Of a DNA stretch of 57,811 bases, positions 8,952 to 18,100 are shown in pieces (position 1 is the first letter of the stretch; each line of letters starts with the position of its first letter). The stretch comes from Polyangiaceae bacterium (GTDB lineage: Bacteria > Myxococcota_A > Polyangia > Polyangiales > Polyangiaceae), in assembly GCA_029941785.1 (NCBI GenBank), contig JAPYTK010000008.1, forward strand, positions 1 through 57,811, given 5' to 3'. The translations under genes were made by a program, and so were the position numbers. Below the pieces are notes generated by a model that saw only the letters and a program-made list of their open reading frames with translations, ran no database searches and had not been told where the DNA came from.

Positions 8952-10427
8952 ATGGAACGAACGACACGGAAGCGATTGACGCAGTGCGGCACGAGGTTTG
9001 CGTTGACCGTCGTGGCGGCCTTGGGGGGGATGCTCTTCGTCGGCTGTGGCGACTCGACACCGCTCGATTCGGGAGGCGAGAGTTCTTCGTCCACGCCGCC
9101 AGCTCCCCCCTTGCCGGGCACGCAGATGCCGCAGAGCGAGCAACGACCAGGGGACCCCGCGAAGGGTTACGAGGCGCTGATCACAAAGGGCTACGTGAGC
9201 TGCGGGGTGCCGTACAGCGTGTACAAGTTGGCGTTTGGGGAGGCGCCCGAGTGGCTTCGCCTCGCAGGTCGGACCGGAAAGAACGAGACCTTGCCTTACT
9301 ATTACACCGCCTTCACGACCCCGACGGGCGTGGATGTCGTGGCGCCCAACTGTCTCGTCTGCCACGGCGCCACATTCAAGCAGAGTGTGGTCGTCGGCCT
9401 CGGACAGCATGCCTCTGACTACACGGGTGATCCGTCCACCCAGGCGGAGGCTGTCGGCGCGCTCCTGACCGATCCGGCCGAGAAGCTCGAGTGGCGCAAG
9501 TGGGCGGATCGGGTCAAGGCGCTGGCTCCTTTCATCCAGATGCCTACGCGTGGGCCGACCCCTGCCGACAGTATCGCGGCGGTGCTCATCGCTCACCGTG
9601 ATCAAGCCACTCTCGCGTGGTCGAAGGAGCCACTACTTGGTTTGCCGCCGGCGCACGTCATCCCGGTTGACGTGCCGCCTTGGTGGCGGATGAGCAAGAA
9701 GAACGCCATGTTCTATACCGCTGCCGGTCAGGGGGATCACGCGCGGATCATGATGAGCGCCTCGACGCTCTGCACCGACAGCGTCGAGGAAGCTGAGGCT
9801 ATCGACGCGTACTTCCCCGACGTGCGAGCGTATCTCTATTCGCTCACGCCGCCTCCCTACGAGGGGGAGATCGTTCAAGAGAAAGTCGTCAAAGGAGAGG
9901 CACTTTTCGGTGAAAACTGCGCGCGGTGCCATGGGGTTTACGGAGCGGAGGCGAGCTATCCAAATCTGTTGATCGCGATGGAGGATGTCGGCACGGACAA
10001 GTGGCTCGCGACGGGGGCGGCTCAGTACGCCGAGGAGTACGTCACGTGGTTCAATGGGTCCTTCTACGGTCAGCTCGGCACGCTGAAGCCGTTGCCAGGT
10101 TACATGGCGCCGCCTCTCGATGGAATTTGGATGACTGCGCCCTATCTGCATAACGGCGCGGTGCCCAATCTCTGGAGCTTGCTTCACAGTCCTTCGCGCC
10201 CCGATCGGTGGCAACGCAGTTTCGACGATGGCGACTTCGACGAGACCTTTGTCGGCTGGCGTTTCCTATCGCTCGAGCCCGCCGAGGTGGAGGGGGCAAG
10301 CCCGTCGGAACGTCAGCGTATCTACGACACGACGGTCATGGGCTACGGGAACGGCGGTCATGTGTACGGCGACGCGCTCAGTGATGAGGAGCGCTGGGCA
10401 CTCATCGAGTATCTCAAGACGCTGTGA
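8952..10427 (+). CDS. Di-heme c-type cytochrome lipoprotein
   Basis: 491 residues with a lipoprotein signal (hydrophobic stretch, then LFVGC with Cys 32) and a Ser/Pro-rich linker. Two CxxCH heme sites are visible: CLVCH at 134-138 and CARCH at 323-327. The C-terminal half resembles the cytochrome c peroxidase / di-heme oxidoreductase type, including the LDGIWMTAPYLHNGAVP segment typical of that group. The protein should sit in the periplasm anchored to a membrane and transfer electrons or reduce peroxide. Its stop overlaps the GTG start of the next gene (GTGA), so the two are translationally coupled. The exact enzymatic activity is not certain. Confidence 0.82.
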   Translation: MERTTRKRLTQCGTRFALTVVAALGGMLFVGCGDSTPLDSGGESSSSTPPAPPLPGTQMPQSEQRPGDPAKGYEALITKGYVSCGVPYSVYKLAFGEAPEWLRLAGRTGKNETLPYYYTAFTTPTGVDVVAPNCLVCHGATFKQSVVVGLGQHASDYTGDPSTQAEAVGALLTDPAEKLEWRKWADRVKALAPFIQMPTRGPTPADSIAAVLIAHRDQATLAWSKEPLLGLPPAHVIPVDVPPWWRMSKKNAMFYTAAGQGDHARIMMSASTLCTDSVEEAEAIDAYFPDVRAYLYSLTPPPYEGEIVQEKVVKGEALFGENCARCHGVYGAEASYPNLLIAMEDVGTDKWLATGAAQYAEEYVTWFNGSFYGQLGTLKPLPGYMAPPLDGIWMTAPYLHNGAVPNLWSLLHSPSRPDRWQRSFDDGDFDETFVGWRFLSLEPAEVEGASPSERQRIYDTTVMGYGNGGHVYGDALSDEERWALIEYLKTL

Positions 10428-11107
10428 CACGTTGGGATACACCGCATTGGATCGCCATTGGGCTGACCATCGGTCTCGGCATCGGCTCGGGTCTGAGTCT
10501 GCGTCGGAGCGACCCGTCAGCGCGGGCAGGGGCACTCAGGGCGCTCGCCCTGGCGCTCGTTCTCAGCGGCACGGCGGTGGTGGTCGCCGATCGGCTACGG
10601 GGCGTGCCTTGGCATTCGGCGGCACCCCTTCACCTTTGTGATTTGTCCGTGTTCCTCGCGGCAGCGGCCGCGCTGCGTCCTCGCGAAGGGCTCGTGGCCA
10701 CGGCGTACTTCTGGTGTCTCGCCGGGGCCTTTCCAGCCATGCTTTGGCCCGACCTCGCTTACGATTTTCCGCACCATCGATTCGTCCTCTATTTCGTTCA
10801 GCACGGCCTGCTGGTGGTAGCCGCCTTGACGTTCGCTCTGGCGCTGCCGTTTCGCGCCGCGTTTCGTCGGGCTCTGCATGCTTGGCTTGCCATGAACGCA
10901 TGCGCGCTCGTCGTGGCAGGCATCAACGTTCGCTTCGGCTTCAACTACATGTACCTCAGCCGGCCGCCAGGCGCGGGCAGCCCGCTCGATGTGTTCGGGC
11001 CGTGGCCGGGCTACATCGTGGGGGGGGAACTGGTCGCCGTGGTGCTGTTCGCGGTCTTGGCCTTGCCGGTTTGGTGGTGGGCCAAGCGAGAGGCTGTTGG
11101 TGACTAG
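10424..11107 (+). CDS. YwaF/TIGR02206-like integral membrane protein
   Basis: 227 residues starting at GTG 10424, overlapping the cytochrome stop by four bases. Several membrane-spanning segments are visible. Conserved features of the YwaF family are recognisable: PLHLCDLSVF (about 68-77), a central segment ending in FVQHGLL, and NYMYLSRPP (about 173-181) followed by FGPWPGYI. The molecular function of the family is unknown. Coupling with a di-heme lipoprotein suggests a shared membrane-associated role, but that is inference from position only. Confidence 0.78.
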   Translation: MTRWDTPHWIAIGLTIGLGIGSGLSLRRSDPSARAGALRALALALVLSGTAVVVADRLRGVPWHSAAPLHLCDLSVFLAAAAALRPREGLVATAYFWCLAGAFPAMLWPDLAYDFPHHRFVLYFVQHGLLVVAALTFALALPFRAAFRRALHAWLAMNACALVVAGINVRFGFNYMYLSRPPGAGSPLDVFGPWPGYIVGGELVAVVLFAVLALPVWWWAKREAVGD

Positions 11108-11111
11108 GTTC

Positions 11112-11142
11112 AGCTTCGGCGACCGTCCGCGCGCCGAAAGCT
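11112..11142. terminator. Hairpin between convergent genes
   Basis: AGCTTCGGCG (11112-11121) pairs with CGCCGAAAGCT (11132-11142) with one bulged A and a 10-base loop. It sits between the convergent ends of the YwaF-like gene (11107) and the lipoprotein gene (11188), so it could serve both. There is no T-run. Confidence 0.4.
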
Positions 11143-11187
11143 CGGGCGAGATGCTCGATGCTCTGCCGATCCCCTCAGGTCGTTTGC

Positions 11188-12099
11188 TCAGGGGCCGATG
11201 ACGAGCAGGTGTTGTCCGGTCGTCTTGCTGCGGCCGCCAACTCGCGTTCGCAGGTCCACATAGCCCTCACCCACCTCGCTGACGCGGAAGACGCGCCACG
11301 GTTTCTTCTCGGCCCTGCGATCCAGTGCGAAGTCCCCTGGTGTGGGCTGCTGCAGCGAGTTCGGAATGGCGATGACATCGAAGCGCTTGACGGTCCGCCG
11401 TCCCTTGGCCCGATCGAGCCACTCGACGTCGACCGAGGCGCATCCCGGCGGCGCGTGTTTGACCCGTGCTCGATGAAATTCGCCGTAGCGTGCGGCCACG
11501 ACGCTGCCGGGCTTTGGGCAAGGTGACCCCTTCGCTGCGCGGGCCATGGCCTTGAAGAATTGCGTGTCGAAGCGACGTGCATTTTCTTGTTTCGCGAACA
11601 ACTGGCTGATGTCCGCCCGGGTCGCGGAGCCGGGGAGGATGAGTCGCGCCTGTTCGATGTTGTGAGGTGTGGCGAGGGCGTCGAGCGCGCGGATGACGCC
11701 GTGGTCGACGCTTTCAATTCGGCAAGCGGTCCAGGTCTTGGCGTCGATCTGGCAGATCGCGTAGGCGCCGACTCGCGGTACGACCTTGGCGCCGAGGCGC
11801 CACGCACGGCTGAGCATGACTTCGTCTGTCCGAGTCTGTGTCTTGCCCTGGAGCGGCTGGCCGTATCGATAGTGAAGGCTGGCGGCTTCGACCCGGGACA
11901 CGACGCCTTCCCGGAAGCTCGTCGGCTGGTGGGCCACCACGACCGCCTCGCCCGGACGAAGTGGACCTGCCGGTGAATGCTCTCGTGCCGCCGCGGTAGC
12001 CGCTGTGGAGGCCGTGCCGTTAGCGCCGGGGGCCGGTGGCTGCGACGGGCAGCCCGCGACTAGAGGCAAGACGGCGACCCCGATGAGCATGGCGCGCAT
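11188..12099 (-). CDS. Lipoprotein with possible Tudor/SH3-like barrel domains
   Basis: 303 residues. The signal peptide ends at a lipobox (LVAGC, Cys near residue 17) and is followed by an Ala/Thr linker. The middle (about 50-150) and the C-terminal half (about 195-290) each begin with a Pro-Gly-x-x-V-x-A-type strand and contain alternating strands, as in PGSVVAARYGEFHRARV. That is reminiscent of Tudor/SH3-like barrels but weak. No catalytic motif is seen. It is convergent with the YwaF-like gene and divergent from the Cys-rich gene at 12243. I do not recognise a family; the lipoprotein call is the firm part. Confidence 0.65.
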   Translation of the reverse strand: MRAMLIGVAVLPLVAGCPSQPPAPGANGTASTAATAAAREHSPAGPLRPGEAVVVAHQPTSFREGVVSRVEAASLHYRYGQPLQGKTQTRTDEVMLSRAWRLGAKVVPRVGAYAICQIDAKTWTACRIESVDHGVIRALDALATPHNIEQARLILPGSATRADISQLFAKQENARRFDTQFFKAMARAAKGSPCPKPGSVVAARYGEFHRARVKHAPPGCASVDVEWLDRAKGRRTVKRFDVIAIPNSLQQPTPGDFALDRRAEKKPWRVFRVSEVGEGYVDLRTRVGGRSKTTGQHLLVIGP

Positions 12100-12242
12100 G
12101 TCGAAGAACTACGCGAGTCCACGCGCGATGTCATGGCTCAGCTTCAACGCCTTGCCATTGTAGGTGTTGCTCGGCGAGTGAGCCTCGACATAAAGGGGGA
12201 GGTCGTGTTACGAGCCTCGGCGCGTCGTCCCGCGAATTCGTC

Positions 12243-12743
12243 ATGCACCGTCTCCTTTTCCCCTTTTTGGTTTGTTCCGTCGTGGCTTGCGGCGAAGGCG
12301 CGCGGGGACAGGCGGCGCCGGACGGTTCCGCGAGGGGTCGGGTTGCGGTGGGATCGGCGAGTGCGGCTGCGCCTACGGCTGCCGTCCCCAGTGCCGCCGT
12401 AGGCATTCAGGCAGGTGAGGGCACGGACACGGAGCCCTGCTTGGTGCACTGTGCACAGCGCGGCCTGTGCGACCGCAAAGATGGCCAATGCGTGGCCACC
12501 ACGGAGCAACACTGCAGAGCCTCCCGTGCCTGTTTGGACTGGGGAGCCTGCATGGAAAGAGCCGGAGACTGCGTCGCCACGCGCGACGAAGACTGTCAGG
12601 CTGCATGGGTCTGCAAACTATCGGGAAAGTGCTCGGCTCGTGACGGGGTCTGTCGGGCGACCCGGGACCGCGATTGCAAGAAATCGACGGCATGTCGTTT
12701 CAAGCGCCGTTGCCGCGTGCGCAAAGGCCGCTGTACGAGGTAA
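12243..12743 (+). CDS. Cys-rich repeat lipoprotein
   Basis: 166 residues with a short signal peptide and lipobox (SVVAC, Cys near 16), then an Ala/Gly-rich linker to about residue 60. The rest carries about four imperfect Cys-rich units of 25-30 residues. Each has a C-x2-x-G-x-C core followed by G-x-C-x-A-T-x3-D-C, for example GKCSARDGVCRATRDRDC. The Cys residues probably form disulfides outside the cytoplasm. Function is unknown. The S4 protein gene begins 10 bases after the stop and may be co-transcribed. No clear ribosome binding site was seen for this ATG. Confidence 0.7.
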   Translation: MHRLLFPFLVCSVVACGEGARGQAAPDGSARGRVAVGSASAAAPTAAVPSAAVGIQAGEGTDTEPCLVHCAQRGLCDRKDGQCVATTEQHCRASRACLDWGACMERAGDCVATRDEDCQAAWVCKLSGKCSARDGVCRATRDRDCKKSTACRFKRRCRVRKGRCTR

Positions 12744-12752
12744 AATCGGCGG

Positions 12753-13154
12753 GTGAGTGAAAAAGTCGTTTCGCCCAAGCCCCCCGCAGCGACCGAGGTT
12801 GAAGGGGTTCGCGTCGATCGCTGGTTGTGGGCCGCGCGCCTCTTCAAGACGCGTTCTCTCGCGACCAAGGCGGCGGCTGGCGGCCACGTGAAGGTTGGGG
12901 GCGAGGTTGTGAAAGCATCGAAAATCGTCCGGGCTGGAGATTCGATCGATGTGCTCACGCCGGGAGGTCCCCGCGTCGTCGACGTCGTCGCGCTCAGCGA
13001 GAAGCGTGGTTCGGCTGCCGTTGCTCAGGCCCTCTACATCGATCGGACGCCTCCGCCCGAGCCTCACACCGATCCTGTGGCGAGGCGCGAACGCGGCGCG
13101 GGTCGCCCGAGCAAACGCGAGCGGCGCTTGCTCATCCGGTTTCGTCGTCGTTAG
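12753..13154 (+). CDS. S4-domain RNA-binding protein (Hsp15/HslR-like)
   Basis: 133 residues starting with GTG. The S4 domain (about 19-75) is clear: RVDRWLWAARLFKTRSLATK, then the GGHVKVGGEVVKASKIVRAGD loop, as in Hsp15, which binds 50S subunits carrying nascent chains. The tail is basic (ending RERRLLIRFRRR), also like Hsp15. The stop overlaps by four bases with the stop of the convergent gene on the minus strand (shared TTAG). The family assignment is strong; whether it truly acts as a heat-shock ribosome rescue factor is by analogy. Confidence 0.88.
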   Translation: MSEKVVSPKPPAATEVEGVRVDRWLWAARLFKTRSLATKAAAGGHVKVGGEVVKASKIVRAGDSIDVLTPGGPRVVDVVALSEKRGSAAVAQALYIDRTPPPEPHTDPVARRERGAGRPSKRERRLLIRFRRR

Positions 13155-14944
13155 TTTTCTGGGTTCGTTCCCACGGCCGAGGCCGTGATGTTCCACTCGA
13201 AGCCGTCGAGCAGCGCGAGGGAGTCCCAAAGGTTGTCCGTGACATCGAAGATCATCAACTCGAGCGTCATGGTTTCGCCGGGCGTGATCGGCGCGGTGGT
13301 CTTCAGCCACTTGGTCGCTCCCCCATAGTTGTTGAGCTGGAATCCTGTGCCGGCGAGCTCAGCGGGTCCGTCGGGGCACATGTAACAGCCCTTGGGTGTG
13401 CAGACGTCGAAGAAGCCATTGTTCACGCTGACCGGATTGTTCTGGCTGTCGAAAGAAATGTTCTTGTCAGCGGGAATATTTTGCGCCGTGGAGGTGAGCA
13501 AGGCGAGGTAAAAGTCATTGAAGGTCGTGCAGGCGTAGGTCCAGTATTCGGCCGAGAAGAAGCGGAAGCGATACGCGAAGGACAGCGCGTTGGTCGGAAC
13601 GCGCAGCTGCACGCGCAAGTTGATCGAGTCGTTCGCACCAGAGCCCGCTGGACACACGCCATTGCAGCTCGCCGAGGCAGGCAAGCTATTGTTGTGTGCG
13701 GCCAAATATGCGGCCGGCGGCGTGCTGTATGACCCGAAGTCGCCACCCTGCGTAGGAGCCGTCCAACTCGGATCGCTCTGGTCGCGCATGCGGCCGCTCG
13801 ATATTCCCGCCATCGTGCTGCCGACCTTGGGAACGACGCCTCCCGTGCCGAAGTCGGTCAAGACCGCGGCTTGCCAATTCTTCATGTTGCTCAGTTCGGT
13901 GGCGTTCGGAGTGGTCCCGTTCGCGAGCTTGAATTCGGCGCTGAGAAGTCCCCACTTCTTCTGCGGTAGGGGGGCGTTGGCGGTCGTCTTCTGGCAGATG
14001 TCGATGGCCTCGGCCAGTTTGTCCGCCGTGACGTTGCTGAACGTCGCGTTCGAGCTGCACGCCGCAGCGGGTACGCTGTCGCTCGTCGCGGGATCGCAGT
14101 CGTCATCGACCATGTTGCCCACGAACTCGAAAGCGCCGGGATTGACGAGCTTGGGATCGCCACAGGCTTGTCCCATCTTGTCGCAGCAATCGCCGTCACA
14201 AACGGTCCAGCCATCTTGATCGAGGTCGGGACTGTCATCGGTCTGGCCATTGCAGTCCTCGTCCTTGCTGTTGGCGCAAATCTCCGGCGCGGGGATCACC
14301 CAGCCCGAGCACAAACTCCACGCCGTGCCGTCCTTGCTGCACGTCTGGCTGCCTGATTTGCATTCACCGATGTTTTCCGTGCCCGGGGGGCCGGGGTAAC
14401 AGCTTTGCATGTTGCCTGGGGTGCAGGAGCAGGCCATCGGTTGCTCGCAACCATTGCTCGGATCGCCGTCGCAATCGAAGAATCCCATGTCGCAATCGCC
14501 GACGGTGCACATTCCGTTCTCGCAGGAGGCGGCAATGTTGGGCGGCGTGGGGCAGACCTGGTCGCAAGCACCGCAGTTGTTCATGTCGGTCGTCAGGTCG
14601 AAGCACGTATCGGTGCAGCAGCTCTTTCCGGCCTCGCAGGGTTGGTCGTCCGCGCAGCCCTCGACGCAGTCGCCATCGACACAGACGGTGCCAGGAGGAC
14701 AGTCGCCGTTGGCGTTGCAACCGAGCGATGGGCCTCCTCCGCTGCCGCTCACGGTGACCCCGGTGTCCGCGGAGGAGTCGGTAGCGCTGCTGCTCATCGT
14801 CGCGCCGCCCGCTCCGCTGCTCGTGACGGTACCGCCGTCATCGTATTGTTGCTTGTCCGACGTCGCTTCGCCGCTCGCGCCGCAGGCCGCGATGGGTCCA
14901 GCGGCGAGAGCCGTGATCCACAATAGTGCTCGAGTGTGCTTCAT
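13151..14944 (-). CDS. Secreted lipoprotein with choice-of-anchor L-like domain
   Basis: 597 residues from ATG 14944; the frame is open further upstream, but the signal peptide begins here. The lipobox IAAC (Cys near 21) is followed by a Ser/Thr/Gly linker. Residues about 75-190 are Cys-rich, with short motifs such as DCPPGTVCVDGDC. An acidic calcium-binding-like stretch (EDCNGQTDDSPDLDQDG) follows near 235-255. The last 300 residues match the choice-of-anchor L type common in Myxococcota, with SINLRVQLRVP and SFAYRFRFFSAEYW. A surface role is likely; nothing enzymatic is visible. Confidence 0.72.
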   Translation of the reverse strand: MKHTRALLWITALAAGPIAACGASGEATSDKQQYDDGGTVTSSGAGGATMSSSATDSSADTGVTVSGSGGGPSLGCNANGDCPPGTVCVDGDCVEGCADDQPCEAGKSCCTDTCFDLTTDMNNCGACDQVCPTPPNIAASCENGMCTVGDCDMGFFDCDGDPSNGCEQPMACSCTPGNMQSCYPGPPGTENIGECKSGSQTCSKDGTAWSLCSGWVIPAPEICANSKDEDCNGQTDDSPDLDQDGWTVCDGDCCDKMGQACGDPKLVNPGAFEFVGNMVDDDCDPATSDSVPAAACSSNATFSNVTADKLAEAIDICQKTTANAPLPQKKWGLLSAEFKLANGTTPNATELSNMKNWQAAVLTDFGTGGVVPKVGSTMAGISSGRMRDQSDPSWTAPTQGGDFGSYSTPPAAYLAAHNNSLPASASCNGVCPAGSGANDSINLRVQLRVPTNALSFAYRFRFFSAEYWTYACTTFNDFYLALLTSTAQNIPADKNISFDSQNNPVSVNNGFFDVCTPKGCYMCPDGPAELAGTGFQLNNYGGATKWLKTTAPITPGETMTLELMIFDVTDNLWDSLALLDGFEWNITASAVGTNPEN

Positions 14945-15019
14945 GGCCACTTCGTTCCCTCCGTCGATGTAGGTCATTGTCCAGGTTTGACCACCTGGCC
15001 GGGGACTTGGCACACACTT

Positions 15020-15041
15020 CACAGTATGAATGGCTACTGTG
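15020..15041. promoter_or_regulatory. Palindromic operator candidate in a divergent promoter region
   Basis: CACAGTA (15020-15026) and TACTGTG (15035-15041) form a perfect 7-base inverted repeat with an 8-base spacer. It lies 75 bases upstream of the minus-strand anchor L gene and 133 bases upstream of the plus-strand metalloprotease. No regulator gene is adjacent. Confidence 0.35.
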
Positions 15042-15174
15042 TCAAGTTCAGCCGGCCGGACAGCCTGTTTTCAGTAGGACGATGGCGGTGTATGTACGCA
15101 TGTTCATGACCTGCGTTGCGGGGTCGCGCGCACCGGCCAATCCGGTCTAAGGTGCGTCGTTACAAGGGAGAGCC

Positions 15175-18100
15175 ATGCACAAGATCCGTACCCTACTGTT
15201 TGTCGTCACCGGTCTCGCGCTGCTCGCCGCGTGCGCAGAGGAGCGAGACCCGATTCATCGCGTTCAGCCCAACGCGCTCTCCAAGACTTTCTTTGTCGGT
15301 GCCATCGCCGATAGGACAGACGATCCTGAGTTTTACATGAGGACCTCGGTGGTGGATGTCGATGCTGGGGCGGGGGCCGATGGGATGTTCACCAGCTCCG
15401 ACGCTCAACCCACGGTGCGCGTGCGTTTCGAGATCACCGAGAAGCTTTTGCTCGCGCGCCTGAGTTACGAGCGAATCGAGGACACTGACTACGCGGGCGT
15501 CAAGAACACGGAAAGTGGCCAAATTGTCGCTGGCTATGCCGTGGAGAAGCACTTCGACATTCGCCGCGACTACAACCCGAGCACCGGTGAAGAGTACAAC
15601 GTCGTCGTCGAAAACGATGCCGATCGCGCATGGAACGAACGCGAGCATTTTCGCGTCGACTGGTCACGCAACCTGGTGACGGATGGATACGAGCTCGACA
15701 CGCTCGCTCAGCTGGGCATCTATTATGGCGTCGAGTTCGAGGCGATGGCCTATTACGTCAGCGAGCCCGGTCATCCGGATGCTCCGGTGTTCGACACGAA
15801 ACGTGGCTATTTTGACGTGACGAACAAGGCCTATGCCAAACCGCAGACGATCGAGGATCCATGGTGGGGGACCTTCCCTGCGTGCTGGCTGGTTGGGTAC
15901 TTTCCGCAGACCAACTGCAATCCGAGCGAGTTGACGCTCCGGCAGTCGTATCTTCGCGTGGTTGATAGTGACTATGAGACCCTTGTGTACGACGGCACGA
16001 AGATGGATATGTTCGGGGTGTTTACCGTGGATCGCTATGGCTACGATCGGGGGCACGGCATCGTCGACGATCGTTGGCAGCGTTTCGCGGCCCGGTGGGA
16101 CTTGTTCGAGCGGAGTCACGTCGATCCTCCCGTGCTCTGCGCGACCTCAACGACAACTCCGGTCGGTGCTGATCCTCATCGAGACGAGGATGGGGATGGT
16201 ACGGAAGACGAGTGCGCGACCGTGGGCCGAGGGTCCCGCTGCGATGCCGTCACACACTCGTGCACGATTCCGGTGCGGGATCGCAAGCTGCGGACGGTGG
16301 CCTGGCATGCGGGCCCGGGTCATCCGGCCGATCTTTTCGCGAGCAGTGCCGAGGCGCTCGCTTCCTGGAACGATGCGGTTCGCGTGGCGCTACTCGGAGC
16401 GCGGCTGGTCGAGTGTCAGCGTACCGGTGAGGCGGATTGCGCGGCGCAGATGGGCTGGCCCGCGGTGTGGTCCGATGACTTCGTCCCGCCACGGGGTGAC
16501 GCTTCGCTGGCAGAGGTGCGCGATGTGTTCGTCATGTGCCACAACCCGGTGGATCCAGCGGCCGGTGACGATGTTGCGGTTTGTGGGCCGGCGGGAACCG
16601 CGCCGAGGCTGGGCGATCTTCGCTACAACCTGATCAACGTGATCCAGGATGTGGAGGCGATGTCTCCGTGGGGGATCATGATGGATGCCGAGGACCCCTT
16701 GAGTGGTCAGAAGATCAGCGGCAGCGTCAATGTGTGGGGCGCGGTGATCGATCGCGCCGCGGCGAGTATTGTCGAACTGCTGGCTTTGCTCAACGAACAG
16801 ACGGCGCCCGAGTCCTTCATCAAGGGCGAGGACGTGTCCGATTGGGTTGCGAGCAATCAGCTCGGAGCGGCTGCCGATCGTCGGGGGATGGCCATGAGTG
16901 CACAAGAGGTGGCGAGCCGAAAGGCGGCGTTCGATCCCGCGGTGCTCGCTCCTTACTGGGCCGGGCTTGCTTCTCCCCACGGTCCAGCCGGTCCGAATGG
17001 CAAGAAGATGCACCCGCGACTGCGCCATCGATTGCGAGCCAAGGCGTTGACAGATCATGGGCGACTTGGGCCTGGAAACGCTGCCTTGAGTCAGCGCGTA
17101 CGCTCGCTCAGGGGCAGCGCTCTCGAAGCACAACTCGTGACCCCGGAGCAGCTGCAATCGGCGGGCTACGATCCCAAGGGCGACGTGGGCCCCGAGGCGC
17201 TTCGTCGGGCTTCTCCGTTTGGGGCCAAGCATCCGGTGAACCGGCGTGCTTGGCGAAGGGCCAAGCGTATCGGTCACGCCAAGCGACACGCCTGCCGTCT
17301 CGAAGGTCCCGAGCCTGACAGTCTGCTGGGCCTCGCCAAACGAGCGCGGACGTTGTTTCCGCTGCCCGATCCGAACGATCCGGCGGCCGTCCAGGCGCAT
17401 CGCGACCAAGTTTATCAGTGGGCCCGGGAGGGCTTCAATCGGGGCGTCATGGCGCACGAGATTGGCCACTCGATGGGCCTTCGTCACAATTTCTCGGCCT
17501 CCTTCGACGCGCTCAATTACGCGCCAGAGTATTGGCAACTCCGAACGGCGAACAACACCGCGCCGGACGACTGTCAGCCCGGCAACCTCGATGGGGCGAG
17601 CTGTACGGGGCCCCGCTGGCGTGATCCACTTACCACGGAGGAAATCGAAGGCAATATTGGTCAATATGCCACTACCAGCGTGATGGATTATCCCGGCGAC
17701 TCGAGCCAAGACATGATCTTGCCGGGCAAATACGACCGGGCGGCGGTTCGTTTTATTTACGGGGGTACGGTCGACGTGTGGGCTGACGAGGGCGTGAGCG
17801 TGCTCGATGGCGCGCCCGAGCAGGCGAAGGCTTACGAACTGACGGCTTTCACGACGGCACCCGGGCTCTTTGGGGTGTACTACTTTCCACCGATCGACGT
17901 CGCCGATCCCTACGCGTTCGTGCACTACAGCCGCTACGCCGATCGCTTCGATCTCGTCCGCGATTGCGCTCCCGATCCGGAGGCCCCGTTAGGGACGCGC
18001 TGCGGCCAGGCTCCGCTCGAGCTGGCCGACTACCGAGACTTGACCGATTTCGTCGACGACCCGGATTACGTTTCGTTTGATTGGGCACGCCAGGCGCGGG

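Noticed and set aside
16390-17925. 511-codon minus-strand open frame inside the metalloprotease
   Set aside because: The plus frame holds the metzincin motif and signal peptide; the minus frame lacks any domain and is a product of high GC content.
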